36,604 nt of DNA, taken from contig DXEZ01000222.1 of the NCBI GenBank assembly GCA_019114715.1, forward strand, positions 1 to 36,604, written 5' to 3'. A model generated the notes under the pieces. That model was not told where the DNA came from, did not search any database, and saw nothing but the letters and a program-made list of their open reading frames with translations. Below, piece by piece: positions 1-8,904 of the stretch; within the stretch, counting starts at the first letter, position 1, and every line of letters begins with the position of its first letter. The position numbers and the translations under genes were made by a program. The DNA comes from Candidatus Sphingobacterium stercoripullorum. Its GTDB lineage: Bacteria; Bacteroidota; Bacteroidia; Sphingobacteriales; Sphingobacteriaceae.

Positions 1-51
1 AGTTCAAATATTACAAATAATTTGTCTATATATCAAAAAGAAAACAACTAC

Positions 52-1098
52 TTAACTCAACCTATTTAAAAGTGCATGAGATAATCCATTTAATAGCACC
101 TTCTTTCCTTCATCAACCGGCAAACTTTCAAGAATTTTAAAAGCTTTATTACTATAGTATTCTTTAAGCTTTGTTGCTTCTTCAAGCACATTGTGCTCTC
201 TATATAAAGCCATCACCTGTTGGATTTTATCTTGCTCACGGTCGTAATTCCTATGCAGTGTGATTTTCAATTCTCCCCTATCTTTTTCCCCTAACCGCTC
301 CATGAGTGTAACAAGTAAGATCGTCTTTTTATTTTCAAGAATATCCCCTCCTATTTGTTTGCCGACTCTATTTTCATCTCCATAAACATCTAAAATATCA
401 TCCTGAAGCTGAAAAGCAATTCCTAGGTTCACGCCGTACTCGTAGATAGCCTGCTGATTAGTTGCATTAGCACCAGCGCAGATAGCACCCATTTTCAATG
501 CACACCCCAGCAAAACGGAGGTTTTTAGGCGTATCATATCTATATACTCTTGCTTACTAATGAAATCTAGGCTCTCAAAGTCCATATCTAGCTGCTGTCC
601 TTCGCACACTTCCACAGCAACTGCATTAAATACCGCTAATACTTCAGCGAGAATAGACTCGCTACACCTAGAGATCATCTGGTATGCTTTTACCAACAGT
701 ACATCTCCCGAGAGGATTCCTACATTGGTATTCCATTTCTTATACACTGTTTCTTTTCCCCTTCTTAATGGGGCATTATCCATAATATCATCGTGTATCA
801 GTGTAAAATTATGGAATAGCTCAATGGCAAGAGCTAAAGGCATTACATCAGAGCGATCTTGCCGACCAAACAATTCAGCACCTAATAAAACTAAAGCGGG
901 GCGGATTCTCTTTCCTCCCAAGTCAAACATGTAAAGTAAAGGTTCATATAGTTTTTTAGGAGCAGCAGGTAATTGAATAGCAGCTAATGCTTCCTCTATT
1001 TCCTTAACGTAAGGTTTAATCCTTTCCATATCTCGTTTTTTTCTAGTGCGAAGATAAGTATTAATATCATTATATGCAGAGGGCTGCAGACTTTTCAA
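52..1098 (-). CDS. Polyprenyl diphosphate synthase (short-chain, IspA/GGPPS-like)
   Basis: Trans-prenyltransferase that condenses isopentenyl diphosphate with allylic diphosphates to make a C15-C25 or longer isoprenoid precursor in the cytosol. Over 348 residues I see GGKRIRPAL (61-69, IPP binding), the first Asp-rich motif DDIMD (103-107) followed by NAPLRRG, and the second DDILD (233-237), both needed for Mg-diphosphate binding. The first motif is DDxxD, not the DDxxxxD of typical bacterial FPP synthases, and residue 98 (five before it) is Phe, which in this family favours shorter products; exact chain length is inference. An internal Met at 24 is an alternative start. It diverges from the glycosyltransferase across about 150 bp. 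It could supply farnesyl diphosphate for heme O synthesis, but it is not linked to those genes here. Confidence 0.93.
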   Translation of the reverse strand: MKSLQPSAYNDINTYLRTRKKRDMERIKPYVKEIEEALAAIQLPAAPKKLYEPLLYMFDLGGKRIRPALVLLGAELFGRQDRSDVMPLALAIELFHNFTLIHDDIMDNAPLRRGKETVYKKWNTNVGILSGDVLLVKAYQMISRCSESILAEVLAVFNAVAVEVCEGQQLDMDFESLDFISKQEYIDMIRLKTSVLLGCALKMGAICAGANATNQQAIYEYGVNLGIAFQLQDDILDVYGDENRVGKQIGGDILENKKTILLVTLMERLGEKDRGELKITLHRNYDREQDKIQQVMALYREHNVLEEATKLKEYYSNKAFKILESLPVDEGKKVLLNGLSHALLNRLS

Positions 1099-1248
1099 GC
1101 TTCCTAACCTATGGATCTAACCCACAAAATCCTTGCACAAGAAGCTCCAAAAGCCTTGACAGAGTATCCTATAGTGAATATTCGAGAATTGTTAGCCGAT
1201 AGTTCACTTTTTTTAACCATCTTGCATTTAAAATCAAGTCGCCAAAAC

Positions 1249-2442
1249 ATGCGTATTTTTATCATTCATAATTATTATCAAGATCCTGGCGGTGAAGATG
1301 GCGTGTTTCACCAAGAAGCACAATTACTCGGTAAAACACATACCGTAAAGACCTACTCAAAAAAAAACAAAAAAGGACTTAAAGGGCTTAGAGACTTCCT
1401 ATTTTACCCTTATAATATATTCAATACAAGGCAGGTATTACGGGAGATAGCTGCTTTCAAGCCCGATGTTGTGCATATACACAATTTGCATTATACATTC
1501 GGACCGCAGCTTATCCAAGCAATCAAAAAGAGGGGCTATCCTCTCGTGTTTACGTTGCACAACTTCCGGCTATTATGCCCGTCGGCAACTTTATTTCAAA
1601 AGGGTAAGGTTTATAAAAAGAGTCTAAAAAACGGATACCCTTTTCAGGCCGTAAAAGATAAGGTACTCGATAACAGTTGGTTTAAAACTTGCTGGACTGC
1701 ATGGACTTATTACCTGCATCGCCAGCTGGGGACCTTCTTAAAAGTTGACAAATACATAGTCCTTTCTGAGCTTACAAAGCGGCTATTGCAGGGACCACCC
1801 ACTCATATTCCCGACCAGCAAATCTCTATAAAGCCCAACTTCATTCCTCAAAAATATGCGGCAATAGGAACGGAGAAATCAACACCTCGAGGAAGTGATT
1901 TCTTATACATCGGGAGGCTCACCCAGGAAAAAGGGATTTTAAAACTTATGCATCATATAAAGGGCACAAACTTGAAGCTAAATATAGCGGGAGACGGCCC
2001 CCTTAAGGGAGAAATAACACATCTATGTAAAAAACATCCCGATCAATTCCATTACCTGGGGTTTCAGTCCAAGGTGCAGATCGCACATTTATTAAAAACA
2101 TGTACCGCATTAGTATTTCCATCGGTATGGTACGAAGGGATGCCACTCACCTCCCTAGAGGCTTTATCAGCAGGGACTCCTATTATAGGTAGCAAGCTCG
2201 GGGTACTCCAAGAAATGATTAAACCGGGACAAACGGGTCTACTTTTTGACCCTCATTCAAAAAACGATACTTTAAACACCCTAAATAAATGGTTATCTTT
2301 GACAGAAGCTTCAAAATCAATTATCGGTAGTAATTGCCTAAATGAATATCGAGAACATTATTCAGAGGCAATAAATCTACAGAAGCTGGAAAGGATATAT
2401 AAAGACGTTTTAAAGGCAAATAAAACAAAAACACATGAGTAA
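1249..2442 (+). CDS. GT4-family glycosyltransferase
   Basis: Cytosolic GT-B fold glycosyltransferase, probably using a nucleotide sugar to build a surface polysaccharide or glycolipid; the substrate cannot be read. The N-terminal half starts with MRIFIIHNYY and a Gly-Gly-Glu loop as in GT4 acceptor domains, then PDVVHIHN. The C-terminal half has IGRLTQEKG, AGDGPLKGE and the donor-site signature EGMPLTSLEAL with two Glu seven residues apart, then AGTPII. The reading frame is open back to an ATG at 1111, but those 46 extra residues look unlike the family and run into the divergent gene's promoter space, so I choose 1249 (397 aa, normal GT4 length). Its last 8 bp overlap the next gene, so the two are translated together. 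Confidence 0.88.
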   Translation: MRIFIIHNYYQDPGGEDGVFHQEAQLLGKTHTVKTYSKKNKKGLKGLRDFLFYPYNIFNTRQVLREIAAFKPDVVHIHNLHYTFGPQLIQAIKKRGYPLVFTLHNFRLLCPSATLFQKGKVYKKSLKNGYPFQAVKDKVLDNSWFKTCWTAWTYYLHRQLGTFLKVDKYIVLSELTKRLLQGPPTHIPDQQISIKPNFIPQKYAAIGTEKSTPRGSDFLYIGRLTQEKGILKLMHHIKGTNLKLNIAGDGPLKGEITHLCKKHPDQFHYLGFQSKVQIAHLLKTCTALVFPSVWYEGMPLTSLEALSAGTPIIGSKLGVLQEMIKPGQTGLLFDPHSKNDTLNTLNKWLSLTEASKSIIGSNCLNEYREHYSEAINLQKLERIYKDVLKANKTKTHE

Positions 2443-2767
2443 TATTATTATACGTGACGAATTAGGAATAAAAGACCAAATCATCGAAACGCTGCATACG
2501 GTAATCGACCCCGAGTTGGAGCCAGCAAGTATCGTTGACATAGGTTTGGTTTATGAAATCATCACCAAGGAAGACGGCACTAGCAAAGTCATCATGACGC
2601 TTACGGCCCCTGCTTGTCCTGTAGCTGGACAGTTAATGGAAGAAGTACAGCAAAAAATCGGAAAGTTAGATAAGGTCAAAAAATCTCTGGTTGAGCTTAC
2701 TTTCGAACCGCCTTGGACTAAAGACATGATGAGTGAGGAAGCTAAACTAATGCTTGGATTGTTTTAA
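2435..2767 (+). CDS. DUF59/MIP18-family Fe-S assembly protein (SufT-like)
   Basis: Small cytosolic protein (110 aa) of the MIP18/PaaD/SufT family, whose members help mature iron-sulfur proteins. Visible signatures are DPELEPASIVDIGLVYEI (29-46), LTAPACPVAGQLMEEV with the conserved reactive Cys, and the C-terminal FEPPWTKDMMS ending in MLGLF, which is close to the SufT consensus. It overlaps the glycosyltransferase stop by 8 bp, so it is probably translationally coupled to it, although no functional link between the two is obvious. No other suf genes lie in the window. A symbol is not assigned because SufT and PaaD-like paralogues cannot be told apart on sequence alone. A strong hairpin follows at once. 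Confidence 0.9.
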   Translation: MSNIIIRDELGIKDQIIETLHTVIDPELEPASIVDIGLVYEIITKEDGTSKVIMTLTAPACPVAGQLMEEVQQKIGKLDKVKKSLVELTFEPPWTKDMMSEEAKLMLGLF

Positions 2768-2790
2768 CCCAAGCCTAGTTCAAAAATTAC

Positions 2791-2824
2791 AATTACCCAT
2801 TTACAAGATGGTAGATGGGTAATT
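2791..2824. terminator. Bidirectional terminator between convergent genes
   Basis: Ten-base perfect arms AATTACCCAT (2791-2800) and ATGGGTAATT (2815-2824), with inner TAC/GTA pairing and a 6-nt apical loop. It lies between the DUF59 gene (+) and the stop codon of the MBL-fold gene (-), whose last base it touches, so it probably ends both transcripts. There is no long T-run. Confidence 0.75.
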
Positions 2825-3615
2825 TATACTGCATCGACAAGTTTAAAGGTTCCATCAGACTTTTGTTCTGCCTTCCCAATGGTTATGTTTTTGGAGTGGT
2901 AGAACAGGTAAATCCATCCTTCTTCTCTACCCTTTTCCCAGTACTGCTTTCTTAAATCTCTTGCAAGCCTACCATCCAAGTCATATTTAGCGACAAAGCT
3001 TACGAAAAGCTCCTCGGGCTCGGGCAATACGTCGCCACCAAAAAAGCATTTCCCCAGTTCTGTATCTATAAAAAACACTTGATGGTTCGCTGTATGAGCG
3101 CCATTATGCTTGAACTCAATAAAACCATCCACCTCACCATCGCCCTCCACAAAAAGCATTTTATTGGATTTCTCAAGGATATCGAAAATCTCTTGTATCT
3201 CTGGCTCAGCTGTTTTCCTAGCTTCCTGCCACTCACCTTCTTGGATCACATACTTCGCATTTGGAAAGGTTATCTCCCCAGTTTTCGTATCTGCTAGACC
3301 GCCTACATGATCTTGATGCAAGTGCGACATTAACACGTAACGAACTTCTAGCGGGCTAAAACCTAGCTTGCGAATGTTCTCGGTGATGATTAGCTCTCCA
3401 TTCTCCTGACGGTGTCCTAAGCCCGCATCACAAAGTACGAGGCCATTGGGTGTATCAATTAAAAACGGATGAACGTGAATAAAAAGAGAACCCGGACGAT
3501 CTTTAGGATCATGAATTTTAGGATCAAACGGTTTGAAAACCTTAGTTTTATCTACCGAATAAGACCCTTCGTATAAAGAATAAATTGCACTCATATTTTT
3601 CAAGTAAAAATTCAT
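2824..3615 (-). CDS. MBL-fold metallo-hydrolase (lactonase-like)
   Basis: Metallo-beta-lactamase superfamily hydrolase of 263 aa with a two-metal site. The metal motif is HLHQDH (98-103), preceded by LMS and followed by VGGL; further ligands are probably H174 in NGAHTANH, D195 in FFGGDVLPEP and the His in LFYHSKN near residue 240. The order and spacing resemble AHL lactonase and related single-domain hydrolases, but the substrate is unknown and quorum quenching should not be assumed. There is no signal peptide, so it is cytosolic. Met 9 is an alternative start. It is divergent from recJ with 52 bp between; a TAnnTTTG-like element on its strand (reverse complement of 3661-3668) lies at the recJ start codon. 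No partner gene is evident. Confidence 0.88.
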   Translation of the reverse strand: MNFYLKNMSAIYSLYEGSYSVDKTKVFKPFDPKIHDPKDRPGSLFIHVHPFLIDTPNGLVLCDAGLGHRQENGELIITENIRKLGFSPLEVRYVLMSHLHQDHVGGLADTKTGEITFPNAKYVIQEGEWQEARKTAEPEIQEIFDILEKSNKMLFVEGDGEVDGFIEFKHNGAHTANHQVFFIDTELGKCFFGGDVLPEPEELFVSFVAKYDLDGRLARDLRKQYWEKGREEGWIYLFYHSKNITIGKAEQKSDGTFKLVDAV

Positions 3616-3667
3616 AAAGGTAAAAGATAGGACATTTGCTTATCTTTACGCTCAAGAGGACAAATAT

Positions 3668-5395
3668 ATGGAAAAAAGATGGGTAGTTAAACCAATTCAT
3701 GACAAGCAAGCAGTCTATGAGCTAAGTCATGAACTCGGCATAAGTAATATATTAGCACGGCTTTTAGTGTTACGAGGGATTTCTACTTTTCAACAATCCA
3801 AAGACTTCTTTAGGCCATCATCCAACCAAATCCACTCTCCCAGCCTACTCAAAGACATGGACCTCGCTTTATCTCGAATTATGCGAGCCATCGAAACTGA
3901 GGAAAAAATATTAATTTATGGAGATTACGATGTGGATGGCACCACAGCCGTAGCGTTACTCTACCAATTTATTCGCAATGAACTGGGCTATAAGTTACTT
4001 TCTTATTACATTCCAGATCGCTATAATGAAGGGTATGGCGTTTCCAAACAAGGGGTGAAATACGCCATTGAAAGCGGATATACACTGATCATAACCTTGG
4101 ATTGTGGGATTAGTGATTTCAACTCTATTGCTACAGCTAAGGCCAACCGAATCGATGTGATCGTCGCTGATCATCACATGCCCTCTACGGAAACACCCGC
4201 TGCACTGGCCATCATCAACCCAAAACAAAAAGACTGTAGCTATCCTTACAAGGAACTCTCGGGCTGCGGCCTCGCCTTTAAAATCATTCAAGGTTTAGCA
4301 CAGCGGTATGAATTACCCAAAGAAAGCTATTTGCAGTATTTACAGCTGGTGGCAATTAGCAATGCTTGCGATATTGTGGAAATCAAGGGTGAAAATCGCA
4401 CCCTAGCCTCCTATGGCCTGAGACAGCTCAATGAGTCGCCTAATAAAGGGCTAAGGGCACTGATTGAATTGTTTAACGTCAATAATACGCCGCTATCATT
4501 TGAAGATGTGGCCTTTCAAATAGGACCTCGCATAAATGCTGCTGGAAGAATTGCACATGCTAAACTGGCAGTAGAGCTGCTACTCGCTGAGACCGCAACA
4601 AAAGGCCATGAAATTGCAAACCAGCTGAACGACCTAAACTCTGAAAGAAAAACACTTGATAAAAGCCATACCCAAGAGGCCATTACTGAGCTAAGTAGCG
4701 CCGAAGGATCGCCCGCTTTAAACCAGCACTCGGTAGTTGTATACAACTCTAGCTGGCATAAAGGGGTCATCGGTATCGTAGCCTCACGGTTAGTGGAGAA
4801 ATACCACCGGCCTACTATTGTCTTAACACAATCCAATGGCCTACTTACCGGTTCTGCACGATCGGTCAAGGGAATAAACATCCATCAAGCCATCAGTGAA
4901 TGCCAGCATTTATTAAAGGCCTATGGTGGACACCAAAGTGCTGCAGGGCTGAGCATGTTCGAGGATAACTTAAATCATTTTCAAAAACACTTCGATCAAA
5001 CCATAAACCAACAAACAGGTGGCAGCCCAATCATTCCCGAGCTGGAAATAGATGCAGAGGTGGAACTATCGGATATATCTCCGAAGTTTATCCGTATCTT
5101 AAAACAATTCGAACCTTTTGGACCAGGAAATATGCAGCCTGTGTTTATAACAAAAAACATCACAGAATATGCAGCATGGAAGATTACTGGAAATAATCAT
5201 TTAAAATTTATAATTAAACCAAGTGATTCTATTATATTTGACTGTATTGGTTTTAATCTGGGAGATTATGTAGATTTATTTTTAGCGGGCCAGTCTATTG
5301 ATATTTGTTATACAATAGCTGAGAAATGCTGGAATAACAAGACATTTATACAATTTTTCATCAAGGGCATAAGACCACATAACGAAGACAATTAA
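3668..5395 (+). CDS. recJ: Single-stranded-DNA-specific exonuclease RecJ
   Basis: 5'-3' single-strand DNA exonuclease of the DHH phosphoesterase family, working in recombination, mismatch and base-excision repair. At 575 aa it has the usual length. Motif I is IYGDYDVDGTT (83-93), motif II TLDCGISD (143-150), the DHH motif VADHH (166-170), and NACDIVE (232-238) supplies a further metal ligand. GPRINAAGR (296-304) follows, and the DHHA1 motif GGHQSAAG (420-427) binds the substrate. All expected Asp and His residues are present, so it should be active. It is the first gene of a compact operon: lptB starts 7 bp after its stop. Confidence 0.97.
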   Translation: MEKRWVVKPIHDKQAVYELSHELGISNILARLLVLRGISTFQQSKDFFRPSSNQIHSPSLLKDMDLALSRIMRAIETEEKILIYGDYDVDGTTAVALLYQFIRNELGYKLLSYYIPDRYNEGYGVSKQGVKYAIESGYTLIITLDCGISDFNSIATAKANRIDVIVADHHMPSTETPAALAIINPKQKDCSYPYKELSGCGLAFKIIQGLAQRYELPKESYLQYLQLVAISNACDIVEIKGENRTLASYGLRQLNESPNKGLRALIELFNVNNTPLSFEDVAFQIGPRINAAGRIAHAKLAVELLLAETATKGHEIANQLNDLNSERKTLDKSHTQEAITELSSAEGSPALNQHSVVVYNSSWHKGVIGIVASRLVEKYHRPTIVLTQSNGLLTGSARSVKGINIHQAISECQHLLKAYGGHQSAAGLSMFEDNLNHFQKHFDQTINQQTGGSPIIPELEIDAEVELSDISPKFIRILKQFEPFGPGNMQPVFITKNITEYAAWKITGNNHLKFIIKPSDSIIFDCIGFNLGDYVDLFLAGQSIDICYTIAEKCWNNKTFIQFFIKGIRPHNEDN

Positions 5396-5402
5396 CTAGG
5401 GC

Positions 5403-6137
5403 ATGATACTGAAAGCTGATAATCTTGTAAAAAAATACAAACAAAGAACGGTTGTTAACAACGTTTCTTTTCATGTTGAACAAGGAGAAATCGTAGGGTT
5501 ATTAGGGCCTAATGGTGCAGGAAAAACAACTTCCTTTTACATGATTGTGGGCTTAATAAAACCTAATTCTGGGAAGGTGTTTTTAAACGATGTAGAAATC
5601 ACCAAAGACCCTATGTACAAAAGGGCACAAAAGGGAATCGGTTACCTTGCTCAAGAAGCATCGGTATTCCGGAAGCTTTCGGTAGAAAACAACATCATGG
5701 CGGTGTTGGAGATCCATTACCCAGATAAGGAAGAACGCAAAGCGAAATTAGAGGAGCTCATCGATGAATTCAGTTTGCACAAAGTTCGCAAAAACAGGGG
5801 CGATCTGCTCTCTGGTGGTGAACGCCGAAGGACAGAGATTGCCCGAGCATTAGCTGCAAATCCGAACTTCATTTTACTAGATGAGCCTTTTGCGGGGGTA
5901 GACCCCATTGCTGTGGAAGAAATACAGTTTATTGTATCGAAATTAAAACAAAGGAAAATAGGTATATTAATCACTGATCATAACGTACAGGAAACCCTGT
6001 CCATTACCGATAGAGCCTACTTGCTTGCAGAAGGAAAAATTATGCTAACGGGTACGCCAGAGGAAATTGCGGACAACGAGCTGGCCCGTAAATTCTACTT
6101 GGGCCGCAACTTTGAGTTGAGGAGAAAAAAACTTTAA
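5403..6137 (+). CDS. lptB: LPS export ABC transporter ATP-binding protein LptB
   Basis: Cytosolic ATPase that, as a dimer with LptF and LptG, pulls lipopolysaccharide from the inner membrane onto the Lpt bridge. The 244-aa sequence has Walker A GPNGAGKTT (35-43), Q-loop Gln in YLAQE (about 84), signature LSGGE followed by RRRTEIARAL (136-150), Walker B FILLDEPFAGVDP (156-168) and H-loop His 193 in TDHNVQE. The ERRRTEIAR run after the signature is characteristic of LptB. Its membrane and periplasmic partners are not in the window. It sits 7 bp after recJ and 6 bp before the GH3 gene, clearly one transcript. Confidence 0.96.
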   Translation: MILKADNLVKKYKQRTVVNNVSFHVEQGEIVGLLGPNGAGKTTSFYMIVGLIKPNSGKVFLNDVEITKDPMYKRAQKGIGYLAQEASVFRKLSVENNIMAVLEIHYPDKEERKAKLEELIDEFSLHKVRKNRGDLLSGGERRRTEIARALAANPNFILLDEPFAGVDPIAVEEIQFIVSKLKQRKIGILITDHNVQETLSITDRAYLLAEGKIMLTGTPEEIADNELARKFYLGRNFELRRKKL

Positions 6138-6143
6138 TAGCAC

Positions 6144-7661
6144 ATGGTGATACTGAACTCTTTATTTAGCTGGTTCATGAAAAAGCGCATCCATCAGATT
6201 GAGCTTTTCATGAAGTACCCTCATGATGTTCAAGAGGAGTGGTTTCACGCACTTATTGCAAGTGCAGAAGCTACTGAATGGGGAAAACAGTACGACTACA
6301 AGTCCATCTATACGCTCGAGCAGTTTAAAGAAAGAGTGCCTATTCAAAATTACGAAGATATCAAGCCCTATGTAGATCGCATGATCAAAGGCGAGCAAAA
6401 CTTACTATGGCCTTCGGATATCAAGTGGTTTGCAAAATCATCGGGAACCACTTCCGAACGGAGTAAATTCATTCCAGTAAGCGAGGAAGCACTAGAGGAG
6501 TGTCACTACCAAGGAGGAAAAGATATGGTGGCTATCTACTGCCACAACCGACCTGACAACAAGCTATTTACAGGAAAAAGCGTAGTACTTGGAGGAAGCT
6601 CACAGATCAACTCCTTTATGTCGGACTCCTACTATGGAGACTTGAGCTCTATCCTCATAAGGAACCTTCCATTCTGGGCGGAGTTTAAAAGAACACCTAA
6701 CTTGGAGGTTACATTAAACCCTAATTTTGAGGAGAAGATAAATGACGTCGCTAAAATCACCATCCAAGAGAACGTGACGAGCCTAGCGGGTGTACCGACA
6801 TGGAATATCGTCATGGCAAAGAAGATCCTTGAACTTACAGGAAAGAGCAATTTACTGGAGGTCTGGCCGAATTTAGAGCTATATACGCATGGAGGAGTAA
6901 GCTTTAAACCCTATGTAGAACAGTTTAAAAAGCTGATACCGTCAGATTCTATGTATTATTTAGAAAATTACAACGCTTCGGAAGGGTATTTTGGCTTACA
7001 GGACCGAGCGGACTCTCAAGACCTGCTGTTGATGCTCGATTACGGTATTTATTACGAATTTTTACCGCTTGAAAATATCAACGACGAAAAACCACAAACG
7101 TTATCGTTAGACCAAGTGGAGCTGGGCAAAAATTACGCATTGATTATTTCTACCAATGCGGGCTTGTGGAGGTATTGCATTGGCGATACGATTAGGTTCA
7201 CAAATCTACACCCTTATAGGTTTCAAATATCGGGAAGAACGAAGCACTTTATCAATGTGTTTGGGGAAGAGCTCATTGTAGACAATGCCGATGAAGCCAT
7301 CCGCAAAGCATGTAAAGAAACATCAAGCACCGTAAAAGATTATACAGCCGGGCCTATTTACTTCCAAGAGAACGGGGATGCAGGAGGTCATGAATGGATC
7401 ATCGAGTTTGACACACCACCAAAAGACATCGAGTTGTTTAAGAAACTCTTAGATAAGGGTTTAAGAGAAGTCAATTCAGATTACGACGCTAAGCGTTATA
7501 AAGATATGGCTCTAGCAGCGCCAACCATTCACATCGCACCTAACGGCACATTTTACAAATGGCTAAAATCTAAAGGAAAGCTAGGCGGGCAAAATAAAGT
7601 CCCTAGGTTATCCAACGATAGGACCTACTTAAAAGCTATCCTTCCTTTCATAAAAACATAA
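6144..7661 (+). CDS. GH3-family (acyl-acid amido synthetase-like) protein
   Basis: Member of the GH3 family, ANL-type adenylating enzymes that in plants join amino acids to jasmonate or auxin; the bacterial substrate and role are unknown. In 505 aa I see the nucleotide loop KSSGTTSERSKF (98-109), the middle motif YNASEGYFG (276-284) and the third motif RYCIGDTIRF (343-352), so the adenylation core looks complete. The N-terminus LNSLFSWFMKKRIHQIE is typical of Bacteroidota homologues, which supports the start at 6144 over Met 12. It starts 6 bp after lptB and ends at a terminator, so it is the last gene of recJ-lptB-GH3. The location suggests a tie to the envelope, which is inference only. The old annotation 'auxin-responsive promoter protein' is misleading. 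Confidence 0.9.
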   Translation: MVILNSLFSWFMKKRIHQIELFMKYPHDVQEEWFHALIASAEATEWGKQYDYKSIYTLEQFKERVPIQNYEDIKPYVDRMIKGEQNLLWPSDIKWFAKSSGTTSERSKFIPVSEEALEECHYQGGKDMVAIYCHNRPDNKLFTGKSVVLGGSSQINSFMSDSYYGDLSSILIRNLPFWAEFKRTPNLEVTLNPNFEEKINDVAKITIQENVTSLAGVPTWNIVMAKKILELTGKSNLLEVWPNLELYTHGGVSFKPYVEQFKKLIPSDSMYYLENYNASEGYFGLQDRADSQDLLLMLDYGIYYEFLPLENINDEKPQTLSLDQVELGKNYALIISTNAGLWRYCIGDTIRFTNLHPYRFQISGRTKHFINVFGEELIVDNADEAIRKACKETSSTVKDYTAGPIYFQENGDAGGHEWIIEFDTPPKDIELFKKLLDKGLREVNSDYDAKRYKDMALAAPTIHIAPNGTFYKWLKSKGKLGGQNKVPRLSNDRTYLKAILPFIKT

Positions 7662-7687
7662 AACCCCTGAATAACTCCAGGGATTTT
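7660..7687. terminator. Bidirectional terminator between GH3 gene and ilvE
   Basis: Stem CCCTG (7665-7669) with CAGGG (7678-7682), extended past one mismatch by AAAA (7660-7663) with TTTT (7684-7687); 8-nt loop. A-run on one side and T-run on the other make it work for both converging transcripts. Confidence 0.75.
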
Positions 7688-7707
7688 AATTGGATAAGTG
7701 TATGTTA

Positions 7708-8775
7708 TTAAACGATAAAGTTCCAACCGAAGGGGTCTTCACTCTCTCCGTATCTCAATTGATTTAAATAATCGAGCACTCTTTTTGAAAACTCTCTAGT
7801 TTCCACCTCAGGTAGCTCAAATAACTCACCATTATAACCAATCGTAGAGATCGGTGTAACAGTAGCAGCTGTACCTGCCGCAAAGGCATCTAATACAACA
7901 CCTTCTTTTATACCGTTTAAAAGCTCTTGAACAGACACCTTGCGCTGTTCGGTTTCATAGCCCCAGCTTTCAGCCAGTTCCATGATCGTCTTCCGAGTAA
8001 TTCCGTGGAGGATAGTGTTCCCATGAGGCGTGATGATTTTATTGCCAATTTGGAATATTAAATTAGCGGTTCCCGCTTCCTCAATGTACCGGTGCTCCTT
8101 AGCATCGGTCCACATCAGCTGATCAAAACCCTCGTTATTGGCGAGCTGTGTAGGGTATAAGGAAAGCGCGTAGTTACCCGCATTTTTTGAGAAACCTACA
8201 CCGCCTTCTGCAGCTCTCGTGTAGTGTGTTTCCACTTTCAACTTTAAGGGCTTGCTGTAATATGCACCGACGGGGCTGGTGATAATAATGAACTTATAAG
8301 ATTTTGAAGGATGCACCCCTAATGCCGACTCTGTGGCAAACATAAAGGGTCTTATATATAAAGAGGTACCTGGGCGATCTGGAACCCAACTGCTGTCCAC
8401 CTGAAGAAGTTTCTTCAAACCATCCAGAAAAATCTCCCTTGGAACCTCTGGCATTTGCAATCTAGCAGCCGAACGGTTAAAACGCTCCCAGTTTTGATCT
8501 GGCCTGAATATACTCACTGTTCCATCTTTGAATTTATAGGCTTTAACTCCTTCAAATATGGACTGCCCGTAATGAATGGACGATAATGCCGGACTGATAA
8601 CAAGATCCTGATAAGGAATAATCGAAACTTGCTGCCAATCACCATCGTCGTATTCTGCTACAAGCATATGATCAGACATAATTTGTCCGAATTTCAAATT
8701 ATCAAAGTCAACTTGATTCAACCTTGAGTTATTGGTTTTTTCTATTGCTATAGAATACTTATTTGGTATATCCAT
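7708..8775 (-). CDS. ilvE: Branched-chain amino acid aminotransferase
   Basis: PLP enzyme of fold type IV that interconverts leucine, isoleucine and valine with their 2-oxo acids using glutamate/2-oxoglutarate. The 355-aa protein is of the longer, eukaryote-like class II type. The probable Schiff-base lysine is K197 in GGVGFSKNAGNYA; the cofactor-binding Glu is in YIEEAGTANLIF (230-241), and the phosphate-binding ATVTPIS follows near residue 305. SIFEGVKAY (72-80) is the usual active-site loop. The start at 8775 is supported by a promoter 36-65 bp upstream. It is monocistronic: it converges on the GH3 gene and has its own promoter behind the TPR gene. Confidence 0.96.
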   Translation of the reverse strand: MDIPNKYSIAIEKTNNSRLNQVDFDNLKFGQIMSDHMLVAEYDDGDWQQVSIIPYQDLVISPALSSIHYGQSIFEGVKAYKFKDGTVSIFRPDQNWERFNRSAARLQMPEVPREIFLDGLKKLLQVDSSWVPDRPGTSLYIRPFMFATESALGVHPSKSYKFIIITSPVGAYYSKPLKLKVETHYTRAAEGGVGFSKNAGNYALSLYPTQLANNEGFDQLMWTDAKEHRYIEEAGTANLIFQIGNKIITPHGNTILHGITRKTIMELAESWGYETEQRKVSVQELLNGIKEGVVLDAFAAGTAATVTPISTIGYNGELFELPEVETREFSKRVLDYLNQLRYGESEDPFGWNFIV

Positions 8776-8811
8776 GATCCGTTTTATAATTTAATTTAAT
8801 GGCCTTATTAA

Positions 8812-8840
8812 CAAAAGTATCCAAATTTGATTAAAACAAT
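8812..8840 (-). promoter_or_regulatory. Promoter of ilvE
   Basis: Read on the minus strand, ATTG (8837-8840), 17 nt, then TACTTTTG (8812-8819), an exact match to the Bacteroidota -7 consensus TAnnTTTG with a 3-of-4 -33 element. Transcription should begin about 30 nt before the ilvE ATG. Confidence 0.65.
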
Positions 8841-8904
8841 GGGTATTATTTAATATACTTTGCTATTTTTTTAATGAGCTTAAATATACTCATAAAACTT
8901 GGTT

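Noticed and set aside
560..934. 124-codon open frame antisense to the prenyl synthase
   Set aside because: Covers the DDxxD-containing core of the real gene; product is Ser-rich and featureless.
4516..4881. 121-codon open frame antisense to recJ
   Set aside because: Overlaps a fully supported recJ with intact catalytic motifs; no start signals or recognisable protein features.
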